DNA of 64,000 bases. Origin: Lutibaculum baratangense AMV1 (lineage in GTDB: Bacteria; Pseudomonadota; Alphaproteobacteria; Rhizobiales; Tepidamorphaceae). A program made the translations under genes and the position numbers. The stretch is taken from contig NZ_AWXZ01000029.1 in the NCBI RefSeq assembly GCF_000496075.1, positions 62,001 to 126,000 of the forward strand, in the 5' to 3' direction. Under the pieces are notes generated by a model. It made no database searches. It had not been told where the DNA came from and saw only the letters and a program-made list of their open reading frames with translations. This document shows positions 43,357-52,418 of this stretch, one piece after another (the first letter of the stretch is position 1; the number at the start of each line of letters is the position of its first letter).

Positions 43357-44304
43357 TCAGAGGCCGAGCGCCTGCTTCGCCGCCGGAAGCCCCTCTTCGC
43401 CCGCTGCGGTCGTCACGCCGTCGAGCCAGCCGTCGAGCGCGTCGGGGTTGTCCTTGAGCCACGCGGTCGCCGCGGCCTGGGCTTCCTGGTTGTCGTCCAG
43501 GATCTTGCCCATGATCTCGTTCTCCATCTCGAGAGAGAAGGAGAGATTCCTCAGGAACTGCCCGACATTCGGGCAGGCCTCGAGGTAGCCCTGGCGCACG
43601 TTGGTATAGACCGTCGCGCCGCCGTAGTCCGGCCCGAACACGTCGTCGCCGCCTTCGAGATAGGCGATGTCGAAGTTCGAGTTCATCGGGTGCGGCTCCC
43701 AGGCGAGGAACACGATCGGCTCCTCGCGCTGCACCGCGCGCCGCACCTGGGCGAGCATGCCCTGCTCCGAGGATTCCACGAGATCGAAGTCGCCGAGGCC
43801 GTACTGGTCGCCCTCGATCATGTCGAGGATCAGGCGGTTCCCGTCGTTGCCGGGCTCGATGCCGTAGATCTTGCCGCCGAGCTCGTCCCTGAACTCGTCG
43901 ATGCTCTGGAAGCTCGTGAGCCCATTGTCAAACGCGTATTGCGGCGTCGCGAGCGTGTATTTGGCGCCTTCGAGGTTCGGCTCGTCGAGCACCTCGACGG
44001 TGCCCTTCTCACGGTAGGGCGCGAGATCGGCCTCCATGGTCGGCATCCAGTTGCCGAGGAAGACGTCGATGTCCCCGCTGGCAAGGGAGGTGTACGTGAC
44101 GGGCACGGAGAGAACCTTCACCTCCGTGTCGTAGCCCAAGGCTTCCAGCACCGTCGTCGCGACCCCCGTCGTGGCGGTGATGTCGGTCCAGCCGACGTCG
44201 GAGAACGTCACGGTTCGGCACGCCTCGGGCTCCTGCGCAAACGCCGGCCCGGTGATGGCGGCCAGTGCCGTCAGTCCGAAAAGCCCCTTCAGAGCAAGGT
44301 TCAT
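43357..44304 (-). CDS. choX: choline ABC transporter substrate-binding protein ChoX
   Basis: This 315-residue periplasmic protein has a signal peptide (MNLALKGLFGLTALAAITGP, cleaved after AFA). The mature part has CRTVTFSDVGWTDITATTG, VFLGNWMPTMEADLAPY, YGIEPGNDGNR and VFLAWEPHPMNSNFDI. The Trp and Tyr residues in these segments match the aromatic cage of ChoX/OpuAC proteins that bind quaternary ammonium. ATG at 44304. It is the first gene of the operon, divergent from betI, with the BetI operator between. Confidence 0.95.
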   Translation of the reverse strand: MNLALKGLFGLTALAAITGPAFAQEPEACRTVTFSDVGWTDITATTGVATTVLEALGYDTEVKVLSVPVTYTSLASGDIDVFLGNWMPTMEADLAPYREKGTVEVLDEPNLEGAKYTLATPQYAFDNGLTSFQSIDEFRDELGGKIYGIEPGNDGNRLILDMIEGDQYGLGDFDLVESSEQGMLAQVRRAVQREEPIVFLAWEPHPMNSNFDIAYLEGGDDVFGPDYGGATVYTNVRQGYLEACPNVGQFLRNLSFSLEMENEIMGKILDDNQEAQAAATAWLKDNPDALDGWLDGVTTAAGEEGLPAAKQALGL

Positions 44305-44406
44305 GTGGGTTCCTCCGCTAGCGATGGCACATGACGACACGCTCGGGCGCCGCCGTCGTCGGGATGGCGGCATTTGAGCACTTTACGGCCGGCCTTGGCA
44401 AGGTTT

Positions 44407-44428
44407 ATTGATTGACCAGTCAATCAAT
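44407..44428. promoter_or_regulatory. BetI operator palindrome
   Basis: ATTGATTGAC-CA-GTCAATCAAT is a perfect 10-bp inverted repeat with a 2-base centre, matching known BetI sites (TTGATTGACCAGTCAATCAA type). It lies between divergent choX and betI. A wider repeat, GAGCACTTT (44376-44384) and AAAGTGCTC (44430-44438), flanks it. Confidence 0.88.
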
Positions 44429-44449
44429 CAAAGTGCTCTGGAGGCCGAC

Positions 44450-45037
44450 GTGCCGAAGGTGGGCGTGCAGCCAATACGCAGGCGGGCACTGATCGGGGCG
44501 GCGATCGAGGCGATTCATGATGCGGGGTTCTGCGAGGTGACGATGGGCCAGATCGCCCGCCGCGCCGGCGTTTCGCCCGCCCTCGCCCACCACTATTTCG
44601 GCTCCAAGGAGCAGCTGCTCGCGGAGACGATGCGCCACCTCCTGAGCGAGCTCGGCCTGGAGGTCTCGAAGCGCCTCGCGGCCGCGCCGGGCCCTCGCGC
44701 GCGGGTTTCGGCGATCATCGCCGGCAATTTCGATCCCGTGCAGTTCACCCCCACCGTCATCTCCGCCTGGCTCGCCTTCTACCTCCAGGCGCAGACGAGC
44801 GAGAGGGCGAACCGCCTCCTGCGCATCTACGCCCTGCGCCTGAAGTCGAACCTGCAGCACGAGCTCGCCCAACTCACGGACCGGACGGCCGGCGCCCGCA
44901 TCGCCGACGGCACCGCCGCGCTGATCGACGGGCTGTGGATCCGCCACGCCCTGCGCGCCGAGCCCCCCGACCCCGCCGCCGCGATCGCGCTCGTGGAGGA
45001 CTATGTCGACACGCAACTGAAGGTGAATGCGCCATGA
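44450..45037 (+). CDS. betI: choline-responsive TetR-type repressor BetI
   Basis: This 195-residue regulator reads [20 protein letters not shown], the diagnostic BetI start. It then has the TetR helix-turn-helix region [32 protein letters not shown] and a ligand domain with [21 protein letters not shown]. The GTG at 44450 is the start because GGAGG lies five bases upstream; the upstream ATG at 44408 falls inside the operator. BetI normally represses its own operon until choline is present. The stop overlaps betA (ATGA). Confidence 0.95.
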   Translation: MPKVGVQPIRRRALIGAAIEAIHDAGFCEVTMGQIARRAGVSPALAHHYFGSKEQLLAETMRHLLSELGLEVSKRLAAAPGPRARVSAIIAGNFDPVQFTPTVISAWLAFYLQAQTSERANRLLRIYALRLKSNLQHELAQLTDRTAGARIADGTAALIDGLWIRHALRAEPPDPAAAIALVEDYVDTQLKVNAP

Positions 45038-46698
45038 GCGAGCCGCTCGAGGCCGATTTCGTCATCGTCGGAGCGGGTTCGGCCGGCTGCGCGCTCGCCC
45101 ACCGGCTGAGCGAGGACGGCCGCCACTCCGTGCTCGTCATCGAGGGCGGCGGCACCGACTGGGGCCCGTTCATCCACATGCCGGCCGCCCTCTCCTATCC
45201 CATGAACATGAATCGCTACGACTGGGGTTTTCGCACCGCACCCGAACCGCATCTCGGCGGCCGCCGGCTCGCCGTGCCGCGCGGAAAAGTGCTCGGAGGA
45301 TCGTCTTCCATCAACGGAATGGTCTATGTGCGCGGCCACGCCTGCGATTTCGACGGGTGGGAGGCGGATGGCGCGAAGGGCTGGGGCTTCGCCGATATCC
45401 TGCCCTACTACCTGAAGCTCGAGACGAGCCACGGCGGCGAGGCGGGATGGCGCGGCAGCGACGGTCCGCTCCACGTCACGCGGGGCCCGCGCAGGAACCC
45501 GCTCTACCACGCCTTCGTCGAGGCCGGGAAGGAAGCGGGCTACGGCGAGACCGCCGACTATAACGGCCACCGCCAGGAGGGCTTCGGCCCGATGGAGATG
45601 ACGGTCTGGGGCGGGCGGCGCTGGTCGGCCGCCAACGCCTATCTGCGCAGGGCGTGGAAGCGCAAGAACGTCCGGGTCATGGCGAACAGCTTCGTGCGGC
45701 GTGTCGTGATCGAGAACGGCCGCGCGACCGGCGTCGAGATCGGCGCGAGGGGCGTGGAGCGGACGGTCAGGGCCCGGCGCGAGGTCATCCTGTCGGCATC
45801 CTCCATCAACTCGCCGAAGCTCCTGATGCTGTCGGGCATCGGCGGCGCCGACGCGCTTCGGAAGCTCGGCATCGAGGTGAAGGCCGACCGTCCGGGCGTC
45901 GGCCGCAACCTTCAGGATCACCTCGAGATCTACCTACAGGCGGAGTCGCTGAAGCCGGTGACCCTCTATCGCTACAACAACCTGCTCGGCAAGGCGCTCG
46001 TCGGTGCCCAGTGGCTCTTCACGAAGACGGGCCTCGGAGCCTCGAACCAGTTCGAATCCGCCGCCTTCATCCGCTCGAAGGCCGGCGTCAGTTACCCCGA
46101 TATCCAGTACCACTTCCTGCCGCTCGCGGTGCGCTACGACGGCACGAGCGCGGTCAAGGCGCACGGGTTCCAGGTGCATGTCGGGCCGATGCGCTCGAAG
46201 TCGCGCGGCCACGTGGCGCTCACCTCGCCCGAACCGGAGGCCGCTCCCGAGATCCTCTTCAACTACATGTCGCATGCGGAGGACTGGGAGGATTTCCGCG
46301 CCTGCATCCGACTGACGCGGGAGATCCTGCGGCAACCGGCGATGAAGGACTATCTCGGCCGGGAGATCATGCCGGGGCCGGACGCGACCGACGACGAGGC
46401 GCTCGACGAGTTCGTGCGCGAGGAGGTGGAGAGCGCCTACCACCCTTGCGGCACGTGCCGCATGGGTGCGGCCGAGGATCCGCTCGCCGTCGTCGATCCC
46501 GAGTGCCGGGTGATCGGCGTCGAGGGCCTCCGCGTCGTCGATTCCTCGATCTTCCCGCGCATCACGAACGGCAACCTGAACGCGCCCTCGATCATGGTCG
46601 GGGAGAAGGCGGCCGACCACATCCTCGGCAAGCCTCCGCTGCCGCGCGACACGCGGCGGGTGTGGATCCACCCGGAGTGGCAGACGAAGCAGAGATAG
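45034..46698 (+). CDS. betA: choline dehydrogenase
   Basis: This 554-residue GMC flavoenzyme oxidises choline to betaine aldehyde. It has FAD-binding [40 protein letters not shown], and the GMC signature [11 protein letters not shown] with the active-site His, followed by [19 protein letters not shown] with the second catalytic Asn. Substrate-side segments [12 protein letters not shown] and [13 protein letters not shown] are those of BetA. It follows betI directly. The betaine aldehyde dehydrogenase gene betB, usually in this operon, is not present here. A terminator-like hairpin follows at 46703. Confidence 0.95.
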   Translation: MSEPLEADFVIVGAGSAGCALAHRLSEDGRHSVLVIEGGGTDWGPFIHMPAALSYPMNMNRYDWGFRTAPEPHLGGRRLAVPRGKVLGGSSSINGMVYVRGHACDFDGWEADGAKGWGFADILPYYLKLETSHGGEAGWRGSDGPLHVTRGPRRNPLYHAFVEAGKEAGYGETADYNGHRQEGFGPMEMTVWGGRRWSAANAYLRRAWKRKNVRVMANSFVRRVVIENGRATGVEIGARGVERTVRARREVILSASSINSPKLLMLSGIGGADALRKLGIEVKADRPGVGRNLQDHLEIYLQAESLKPVTLYRYNNLLGKALVGAQWLFTKTGLGASNQFESAAFIRSKAGVSYPDIQYHFLPLAVRYDGTSAVKAHGFQVHVGPMRSKSRGHVALTSPEPEAAPEILFNYMSHAEDWEDFRACIRLTREILRQPAMKDYLGREIMPGPDATDDEALDEFVREEVESAYHPCGTCRMGAAEDPLAVVDPECRVIGVEGLRVVDSSIFPRITNGNLNAPSIMVGEKAADHILGKPPLPRDTRRVWIHPEWQTKQR

Positions 46699-46702
46699 AT
46701 GC

Positions 46703-46728
46703 CCCGCGCTCCGCGAACGGAGCGCGGG
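46703..46728. terminator. hairpin between convergent betA and asd
   Basis: CCCGCGCTCCG and CGGAGCGCGGG form a perfect 11-bp stem with the tetraloop CGAA. It lies five bases after the betA stop and 17 before the asd stop, so it can serve both. It lacks a clear T-tract. Confidence 0.7.
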
Positions 46729-46744
46729 AGCCTGTTCCGTGCGA

Positions 46745-47770
46745 TCAGGCGGCCTTCTTCAGGAGGCCGCGATTGACCACCGTCTCCGCGATCTGGACGG
46801 TGTTCAGCGCGGCGCCCTTGCGGAGATTGTCGGAGACGATCCACATCGCCAGCCCGTTCTCCACGGTCATGTCCTCGCGGATGCGGCTGATATAGGTCGC
46901 ATACTCGCCGACGCACTCCACGGGCGTCACGTAGCCGCCGTCCTCGCGCTTGTCGATCACCAGGATGCCGGGCGAGGACCGCAGGATGTTGCGAGCCTCA
47001 TCGGCCGTGATGGGGTTCTCGAACTCGATGTTCACCGCCTCAGAGTGGCCGACGAAGACCGGCACGCGCACGCAGGTGGCGGTCAGCTTGATCTTCGGGT
47101 CGAGGATCTTCTTCGTCTCGACCATCATCTTCCACTCCTCCTTCGTCGAGCCGTCCTCCATGAAGACGTCGATGTGGGGAATGACGTTGAAGGCGATCTG
47201 CTTCGTGAACTTCTCCGGGCTCGGCTGGTCGGTCACGAAGATGCCGCGGGTCTGCGTCCACAGCTCGTCCATCGCCTCCTTGCCCGCCCCTGAGACGGAC
47301 TGGTAGGTCGACACGACGACGCGCCTGATGCCCGCGTGGTCGTGCAGCGGCTTCAGGGCCACGACGAGCTGCGCGGTCGAGCAGTTCGGGTTCGCGATGA
47401 TGTTCTTCTTCGAGAAGCCGTCGACCGCGTCGGCGTTCACCTCCGGCACGATCAGCGGCACGTCCGGGTCGGTGCGGAAATAGGAGGAGTTGTCGATGAC
47501 GAGGCAGCCGGTCGCGGCGATCTTCGGCGCCCACTCCTTGGCGACGCTGCCGCCCGCCGACATCAGCGCGAAGTCGCACTTCGAGAAGTCGAACTGCTCG
47601 ATGTCGATGCACCGCAGCGTCTTGTCGCCGAAGGAGACCTCCCGCCCGTGCGAACGCCGCGAGGCTATGGCGAAGACCTCGTCGGCCGGAAACTCCCGCT
47701 CGTCGAGAATGTTCAGCATCTCGCGGCCCACATTGCCCGTGGCACCGACGACGGCGACCTTGTAGCCCAT
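46745..47770 (-). CDS. asd: aspartate-semialdehyde dehydrogenase
   Basis: This 341-residue enzyme makes L-aspartate 4-semialdehyde from aspartyl phosphate with NADPH, feeding lysine/DAP, threonine and methionine synthesis. It has the nucleotide motif VAVVGATGNVGREML, NNSSYFR-type VIDNSSYFRTDPDVPLIVPE, active-site Cys in IIANPNCSTAQ, and STYQSVSGAGKEAMDEL. The His region is present as CVRVPVFVGHSE. Length fits the alphaproteobacterial enzyme. ATG at 47770; the open frame beyond is shadow. It is monocistronic. Confidence 0.95.
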   Translation of the reverse strand: MGYKVAVVGATGNVGREMLNILDEREFPADEVFAIASRRSHGREVSFGDKTLRCIDIEQFDFSKCDFALMSAGGSVAKEWAPKIAATGCLVIDNSSYFRTDPDVPLIVPEVNADAVDGFSKKNIIANPNCSTAQLVVALKPLHDHAGIRRVVVSTYQSVSGAGKEAMDELWTQTRGIFVTDQPSPEKFTKQIAFNVIPHIDVFMEDGSTKEEWKMMVETKKILDPKIKLTATCVRVPVFVGHSEAVNIEFENPITADEARNILRSSPGILVIDKREDGGYVTPVECVGEYATYISRIREDMTVENGLAMWIVSDNLRKGAALNTVQIAETVVNRGLLKKAA

Positions 47771-48135
47771 GTCGAAAACTCCTGGAAACGACCTGTCCCG
47801 TCTCTCCCCGGGGCAGTGAAAGCGGCCCTTCGAGGGCCGGCCCTCTCGCCCCGCCGGGGAGAGGGAACCGGGGACGAGGAAGAGCGTCAGGCGCCGGCCG
47901 TGCCGGTGCCCGTGATGGTCTTCGTCGTTTTCGTCGTGACCACGGCGGTCATCCTGAAAATCCTCGTCCGTCGCGCCGCGTGGGCGCGCTGCTATTCCGG
48001 AACACGATAAATGTCCGGCTGTCAACAGAATCCCCAAAGCCCGAACCGGAGACCTTCCGCAACGTTAGCAACAACGCGCGAGCACCTGTGACGGGGCGCG
48101 CCGCGCTTCCTCAACTCCAGCCGGGGAGGCACCCG
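47771..48135. other. intergenic region with GC-rich palindromes
   Basis: These 365 bases hold no convincing gene. They include GGCCCT-TCG-AGGGCC (47824-47838) and the larger hairpin CCCTCTC(G)CCCC/GGGGAGAGGG (47841-47865). A related half-site, TCTCTCCCCGG, lies near 47800. Such palindromes are common dispersed elements in GC-rich genomes. The promoter of asd must lie at the left end. Confidence 0.5.
47824..47865. repeat. two adjacent intergenic palindromes
   Basis: GGCCCT (47824-47829) pairs with AGGGCC (47833-47838). CCCTCTC with CCCC (47841-47852, one bulged G) pairs with GGGGAGAGGG (47856-47865) around a 3-base loop. The second resembles REP-like elements of GC-rich Proteobacteria. Confidence 0.45.
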
Positions 48136-48471
48136 ATGCGCTGGACGTCCTCGACCTTTTCGACCTCGGAAGCCAATGCAGCGCGCGCTGCGCTTCTCGC
48201 CACCTCGATCGCCGCCGCAATCCTGGCGCCGCAGCCGGCTGCGGCGCACAGCTGGTACCCCTGGTCGTGTTGCTCGGACCGCGACTGCAAGCCGGTGGAG
48301 GCCACCGCCGTCCGATTCACGGAAGCGGGCTGGCTCATCGAGCGGACCGGCGAGACGATACCGTTCGAGAAGGCGCGCGTGAGCCCCGACGGGCGCTACC
48401 ATATCTGCAGCGCGGGCGGAAATCCCGACGGCCGGACGATCTGCCTGTTCACCCCCGGCACGGGGAGTTGA
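48136..48471 (+). CDS. small exported cysteine-containing protein of unknown function
   Basis: This 111-residue protein has a signal peptide (AARAALLATSIAAAILAPQP, cleaved after AAA). The mature part starts HSWYPWSCCSDRDCKPVEAT, with three cysteines in six residues, and has two more (YHICSAGG and TICLFTP). The pattern AHxWYPxxCCSxxDC recurs in hypothetical proteins of Rhizobiales. It probably folds with disulfides in the periplasm. ATG at 48136 follows GGGGAGG. Nothing nearby reveals its role; it is convergent with the cytochrome gene. Confidence 0.75.
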   Translation: MRWTSSTFSTSEANAARAALLATSIAAAILAPQPAAAHSWYPWSCCSDRDCKPVEATAVRFTEAGWLIERTGETIPFEKARVSPDGRYHICSAGGNPDGRTICLFTPGTGS

Positions 48472-48495
48472 AGCCGGCCCGGAGGCCCTAGCAGG

Positions 48496-49413
48496 CTACC
48501 GGTCCTCCGGGGTGCGCGCCGGGATCGCCTTCAGATAGGCTGCGATCGCCCGCCTGTCGTCGTCGGCGAGGCGGGACTGGTTGCGCACCACTTCGGCCAT
48601 CGAGCCGCCGAGGGAATCGAACTCCGGCGTCAGCCCCGTCTCCAGCGCGTAGGCGATGTCGCCCTCGCTCCAGTCCGCGAGACCCTGAGGGTGCGGCGTG
48701 ATATTCGGGACCATGCCCTCGCCCTCGGGGTTCGGCGCCCCGGCGAGCCAGATCGAGGGGAGCATGCCGCCGGCGCCGTCGCGCGCGGTGTGGCACTCGC
48801 CGCAGTGGCCCATCGCCTCGACGAGGTACTGGCCGTGGCGCACGGCGGGGTCGTCCGGCAGGTCTTCCACCACCGGATCCTCGGAGAGGTACCGCAACTT
48901 CCACAGGCCGAGGCCGCGGCGGATGTTGTAGGGAAAGGACAGGACGTTGCCGGCGACATCGTTGTCCGACGGCTCCAGCGTGTCGAGGAAGGCCTTGAGG
49001 TCCATCACGTCCTCGACCCTCATCTTGTGGTACGAGGCGTAGGGGAACGCCGGGTAGTAGTGGTGGCCGTCCGGCGCGGTGCCGTACTTCACCGCGCTCA
49101 CGAACTGCGCCATCGACCAACCGCCGATGCCGTGCTCGGGATCGGGCGAGATGTTCGGCGCGCGGAACACCCCGTAAGGCGTCTCGAGCTCCACGCCGCC
49201 GGCGAGCAGCGTGCGCTGGTCGCTGCCGGGGGCGATGTGGCAGGAGGCGCAGCCGCTCGCCCAGAAGACGAACTCTCCGTTCGCGGGATCCGGCTGGTGA
49301 CCCGGCAGGTCCTCGGCGGCGACGCTGACGGGACGGCTGAGCCAGAAGAGGGCGGCCGCCGCGATGACGACGGCGACCGCGGCGAGGGCGAGAAGCGCGC
49401 GGGCGATGCGCAA
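48496..49413 (-). CDS. di-haem cytochrome c
   Basis: This 305-residue periplasmic or membrane-anchored protein has an N-terminal hydrophobic segment (ALLALAAVAVVIAAAALFWL) and two c-type domains. Haem motifs are CASCH at 55-59 and CGECH at 204-208. Each domain has the NISPD/NITPHP block and a Met-containing distal segment, as in the cytochrome subunits of alcohol or aldehyde dehydrogenases. It lies 16 bp downstream of a cytochrome c' gene, so the two are probably one electron-transfer unit. No dehydrogenase subunit is adjacent. Confidence 0.9.
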   Translation of the reverse strand: MRIARALLALAAVAVVIAAAALFWLSRPVSVAAEDLPGHQPDPANGEFVFWASGCASCHIAPGSDQRTLLAGGVELETPYGVFRAPNISPDPEHGIGGWSMAQFVSAVKYGTAPDGHHYYPAFPYASYHKMRVEDVMDLKAFLDTLEPSDNDVAGNVLSFPYNIRRGLGLWKLRYLSEDPVVEDLPDDPAVRHGQYLVEAMGHCGECHTARDGAGGMLPSIWLAGAPNPEGEGMVPNITPHPQGLADWSEGDIAYALETGLTPEFDSLGGSMAEVVRNQSRLADDDRRAIAAYLKAIPARTPEDR

Positions 49414-49429
49414 TGTCGGGTGCTCCGAA

Positions 49430-49876
49430 TCAGTCCTTCTTGACGCGGTAGTCCTCGTGGCACGCGCCGCACATCCTCGTCATCTCCGCGAAGGCGGGGC
49501 GGAACGTCTTGAGATCCTGCGGCACGTCGGCCATGTATTTCGCGGCAACCTGCTGCAGGTTGTCGGCCGCCTTCTCGAAGCCTTCGCGATCGCTCCAGAT
49601 CGTCGGCCTCGCCTCGGTGTCGCCGCCGGTTTCGCTGCCTTCGGGGAAATATTGCGGGAACTGCTCGATCTTCGCGTGGATCGTCGTGAAGACCTCCTCG
49701 GCCGTGGCCGCGTCGAAAGGCTCTTCGGCCTTGGCCATCTTGGCGCCGGCGCCCGTCGCCTTGCCGACGTCCTTCATGATCTGCTGCCGTGTCTCGATCG
49801 GATCGTCCTGCGCGACGGCCGCGACCGCCGCGAAGGCGAGAAAGGCCGCAGATGCGGCGACAAGTGCCTTTTTCAC
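49430..49876 (-). CDS. class II cytochrome c (cytochrome c'-like)
   Basis: This 148-residue protein has a signal peptide (VKKALVAASAAFLAFAAVAA). It is a four-helix-bundle cytochrome with the haem motif near the C-terminus: CGACH at 136-140 in FAEMTRMCGACHEDYRVKKD. The mature start IETRQQIMKDVGKATGAGAKM is the typical cytochrome c' first helix. The start is a GTG at 49876 with a strong GGAGGAG upstream. Roles in the family include NO binding and electron transfer. It is first in the two-gene set with the di-haem cytochrome. Confidence 0.92.
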   Translation of the reverse strand: MKKALVAASAAFLAFAAVAAVAQDDPIETRQQIMKDVGKATGAGAKMAKAEEPFDAATAEEVFTTIHAKIEQFPQYFPEGSETGGDTEARPTIWSDREGFEKAADNLQQVAAKYMADVPQDLKTFRPAFAEMTRMCGACHEDYRVKKD

Positions 49877-50055
49877 GGGATCTCCTCCTCCGTAAACGGC
49901 CCGGTAGCGGGCCAAAGCGGCACGACCGTCGCCGGTGGCCGCAGCAGGATCAAGTCAAAGCAGCGTGACGCGGCGCGGCTGCGTGGACAAGTGCGGTCGC
50001 ATTGACGCTCGCCGCAGGAGAGCATTTAAAGTCCCGATCGGACAAGGAGACGGGA

Positions 50056-50916
50056 ATGGCGAACGCGTCGCGGAGCCTCTGCTGGGTGGACGGCGAATGG
50101 CTTCAGGGCAACCCGCCGATCCTCGGGCCCCTGACCCACGGCCTGTGGCTCGGCAGCTGCGTGTTCGACGGGGCACGCGCCTTCGAGGGTGTGATGCCGG
50201 ATCTCGACCTGCACTGCCAGCGGGTGAACGCCTCGGCGGAAGCGCTGGGCCTCAGGCCGACGAAGCGCTGGCAGGAGATCGTCGAGCTCGTCCGGGAGGG
50301 CGTCGCACGCTTCTCCGGCGACACGGCGCTCTACATAAAGCCGCTCTACTGGGCGGAGGAAGGTGGCTACGTCTCGGTGCCGCCACTGCCCGAATCGACC
50401 CGCTTCGCCCTTGCGATCTACGAGGCGCCGATGCTCGAGCCCACCGGCTTCTCGATCACCGCCACGAGCTTCCGGCGGCCGACGATCGAGCAGGCGCCGG
50501 TGAACGCGAAGGCGGCCTGCCTCTACCCGAACTCCGGCCGGGCCGTGATGGAGGCTCATGCCAAGGGCTTCGAGAACGGGGTCGTGTTCGACGCGATGGG
50601 CAACGTGGCCGAGCTCGCCACGGCGAACCTGATGCTCGTGAAGGACGGCGCGGTGCACACGCCCTACCCGAACGGCACCTTCCTGAACGGCATCACCCGG
50701 CAGCGGGTGATCAAGCTCCTGCGCGGGGCGGGCATCGAGGTTCACGAGCGCATCGTGACCTACCGCGACCTCCTCGAGGCGGACGAGCTCTTCTCGACCG
50801 GCAACTATTCCAAGGTGACGCCGATCAACCGGATCGACGACCGCCACCTGCAGCCCGGGCCGGTCGCCGCGAAGGCGCGCGAGCTCTACTGGGCGTTCGC
50901 CCACGGGCAGCTCTGA
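50056..50916 (+). CDS. branched-chain amino acid aminotransferase-like PLP fold IV enzyme
   Basis: This 286-residue class IV aminotransferase has SCVFDGARAFEG, NAKAACLYPNSGRAVMEAHAKGF with the PLP Lys, NVAELATANLMLVKDG, TFLNGITRQRVI and ADELFSTGNYSKVTP. It fits the IlvE/D-amino-acid aminotransferase family and is near the usual IlvE length (about 300). The start at 50056 (MANASRSLCWVDGEW) has AAGGAGACGGGA. The next gene starts 13 bp later on the same strand, so the two may act together. Activity on branched-chain amino acids is likely but not certain. Confidence 0.88.
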   Translation: MANASRSLCWVDGEWLQGNPPILGPLTHGLWLGSCVFDGARAFEGVMPDLDLHCQRVNASAEALGLRPTKRWQEIVELVREGVARFSGDTALYIKPLYWAEEGGYVSVPPLPESTRFALAIYEAPMLEPTGFSITATSFRRPTIEQAPVNAKAACLYPNSGRAVMEAHAKGFENGVVFDAMGNVAELATANLMLVKDGAVHTPYPNGTFLNGITRQRVIKLLRGAGIEVHERIVTYRDLLEADELFSTGNYSKVTPINRIDDRHLQPGPVAAKARELYWAFAHGQL

Positions 50917-50929
50917 AGAGGATCTTGCG

Positions 50930-52231
50930 ATGAATCTCGCGCACTTGGCAGCTGAGCGGGCGGCGGAGGGCAGGCCGGTCCGCGCAGGATTGATCGGCGC
51001 GGGCAAGTTCGGCTCGATGTTCCTGTCGCAGGTGCCGACGACGCCCGGCCTCGAGGTGGCGGCCATCGCCGACCTCGACCCCGACCGCGCGCGGCAGGCC
51101 TGCCGCGGCGTCGGCTGGGACGAGAGCCTCGTCGCGCGCACCCGCTTCCTCGACGACGGCACCACCCTGTGCGGCGAAGACCTCGACGTGGTGATCGAGG
51201 CGACGGGGCATCCGGCCGCCGGCGTCGTCCATGCGCTCGCCGCCATCGAGGCGGGACGGCACGTGGTGATGGTGAACGTGGAGGCCGACGTCCTCTGCGG
51301 TGCGGCGCTCGCCGAGAGGGCCCGCCGTGCCGGCGTCGTCTACTCCATGGCCTATGGCGACCAGCCGGCGCTCGTGTCCGAAATGGTCGACTGGGCGCGG
51401 GCGGCAGGCTTCGGCGTGCAGGCGGCGGGAAAGGGCACGAAGTACCTGCCTGCCTATCACGAGGTGACGCCCGACGAGGTGTGGTCGCACTACGGGATGA
51501 CGCCGGATTCGGCGCGGGCGGCCGGCATGAACAGCCAGATGTTCAACTCCTTCCTCGACGGCACGAAGTCGGCGATCGAGGCTGCGGCGATCGCCAATGC
51601 CTGCGGGCTCGAGCCGCCGGAGGACGGGCTGGCCTTCCCGCCCTGCGGCGTCGACGACCTGGCGCACGTGCTGCGGCCGGAGGACGTGGGCGGGCAGGCG
51701 CGCGGTCGGGGCGTCGTGGAGGTGGTCTCCTCGCTGGAGCGCGACGGACGCCCCGTCTTCCGCGACCTGCGCTGGGGCGTCTACGTCGTCCTGGAGGCCC
51801 CGAACGAATATTCCGCCGCCTGCTTCAGGCAATACGGCCTGCCGACCGACCCGACCCGCCGTTATGCGGCGATGTACAAGCCCTTCCATCTGATCGGCAT
51901 GGAGCTCGGCATCTCGGTCCTGTCCGCCGCGCTGAGGCACGAGCCGACGGGGCAGACGCGGCGCTTCTCGGCGGATGCGGTGGCGGTGGCCAAGCGCGAT
52001 CTCGTGCCCGGCGACCGGCTCGACGGCGAGGGCGGCCGCACGGTGTGGGGCAAGTGCATCCCCGCCAGGCGCTCGGTGGAAGCCGGTGCGCTGCCGATCG
52101 GCCTCGCCCACGGCGTGGCGCTCGTGCGGCCGGTGGCGCGGGGAGAAATCCTGACCCGGGCAGACGTCGAGGCGATCCCTGACGGACCGGCGACCCGGAT
52201 GCGGGACGAGGCGGCGGGCCTCCTCGGCTGA
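50930..52231 (+). CDS. NAD(P)-dependent oxidoreductase, homoserine-dehydrogenase-like, with C-terminal SAF domain
   Basis: This 433-residue protein has an N-terminal Rossmann domain (VRAGLIGAGKFGSMFLSQV, then AAIADLDPDRARQA and DVVIEATGHPAAG). A middle region contains GKGTKYLPAYHEVTPDEVW and MNSQMFNSFLDGTKSAIE. The C-terminal SAF-type segment VAVAKRDLVPGDRLDGEGG leads into VALVRPVARGEILTRADVEA. Such proteins are often annotated as homoserine dehydrogenase-like or FlgA-like, and some work in sugar-acid catabolism. The reaction is unknown. It follows the aminotransferase by 13 bp. Confidence 0.82.
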   Translation: MNLAHLAAERAAEGRPVRAGLIGAGKFGSMFLSQVPTTPGLEVAAIADLDPDRARQACRGVGWDESLVARTRFLDDGTTLCGEDLDVVIEATGHPAAGVVHALAAIEAGRHVVMVNVEADVLCGAALAERARRAGVVYSMAYGDQPALVSEMVDWARAAGFGVQAAGKGTKYLPAYHEVTPDEVWSHYGMTPDSARAAGMNSQMFNSFLDGTKSAIEAAAIANACGLEPPEDGLAFPPCGVDDLAHVLRPEDVGGQARGRGVVEVVSSLERDGRPVFRDLRWGVYVVLEAPNEYSAACFRQYGLPTDPTRRYAAMYKPFHLIGMELGISVLSAALRHEPTGQTRRFSADAVAVAKRDLVPGDRLDGEGGRTVWGKCIPARRSVEAGALPIGLAHGVALVRPVARGEILTRADVEAIPDGPATRMRDEAAGLLG

Positions 52232-52418
52232 TCGGCCATCCCCCCAACCGCCGCAACCGAGGCGGGCACTTCCACGTGGCCTCCGGTAGGGCCGGCGCAT
52301 GATCGACGCTGGGCAGAGGCGCAGGCTGCCGCGGCCGGAGAAGCCCCGGCGTGCGGGGCACCAGCTCTCACGGGGCCTTGTCGAGGCGACATGTCCCGGT
52401 CGTAACGGGGAGAGAGCC

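Noticed and set aside
47915-48010. 31-codon hydrophobic ORF (MVFVVFVVTTAVILKILVRR start)
   Set aside because: Looks like a membrane helix but has no Shine-Dalgarno sequence and lies in a palindrome-bearing intergenic region; evidence too weak.
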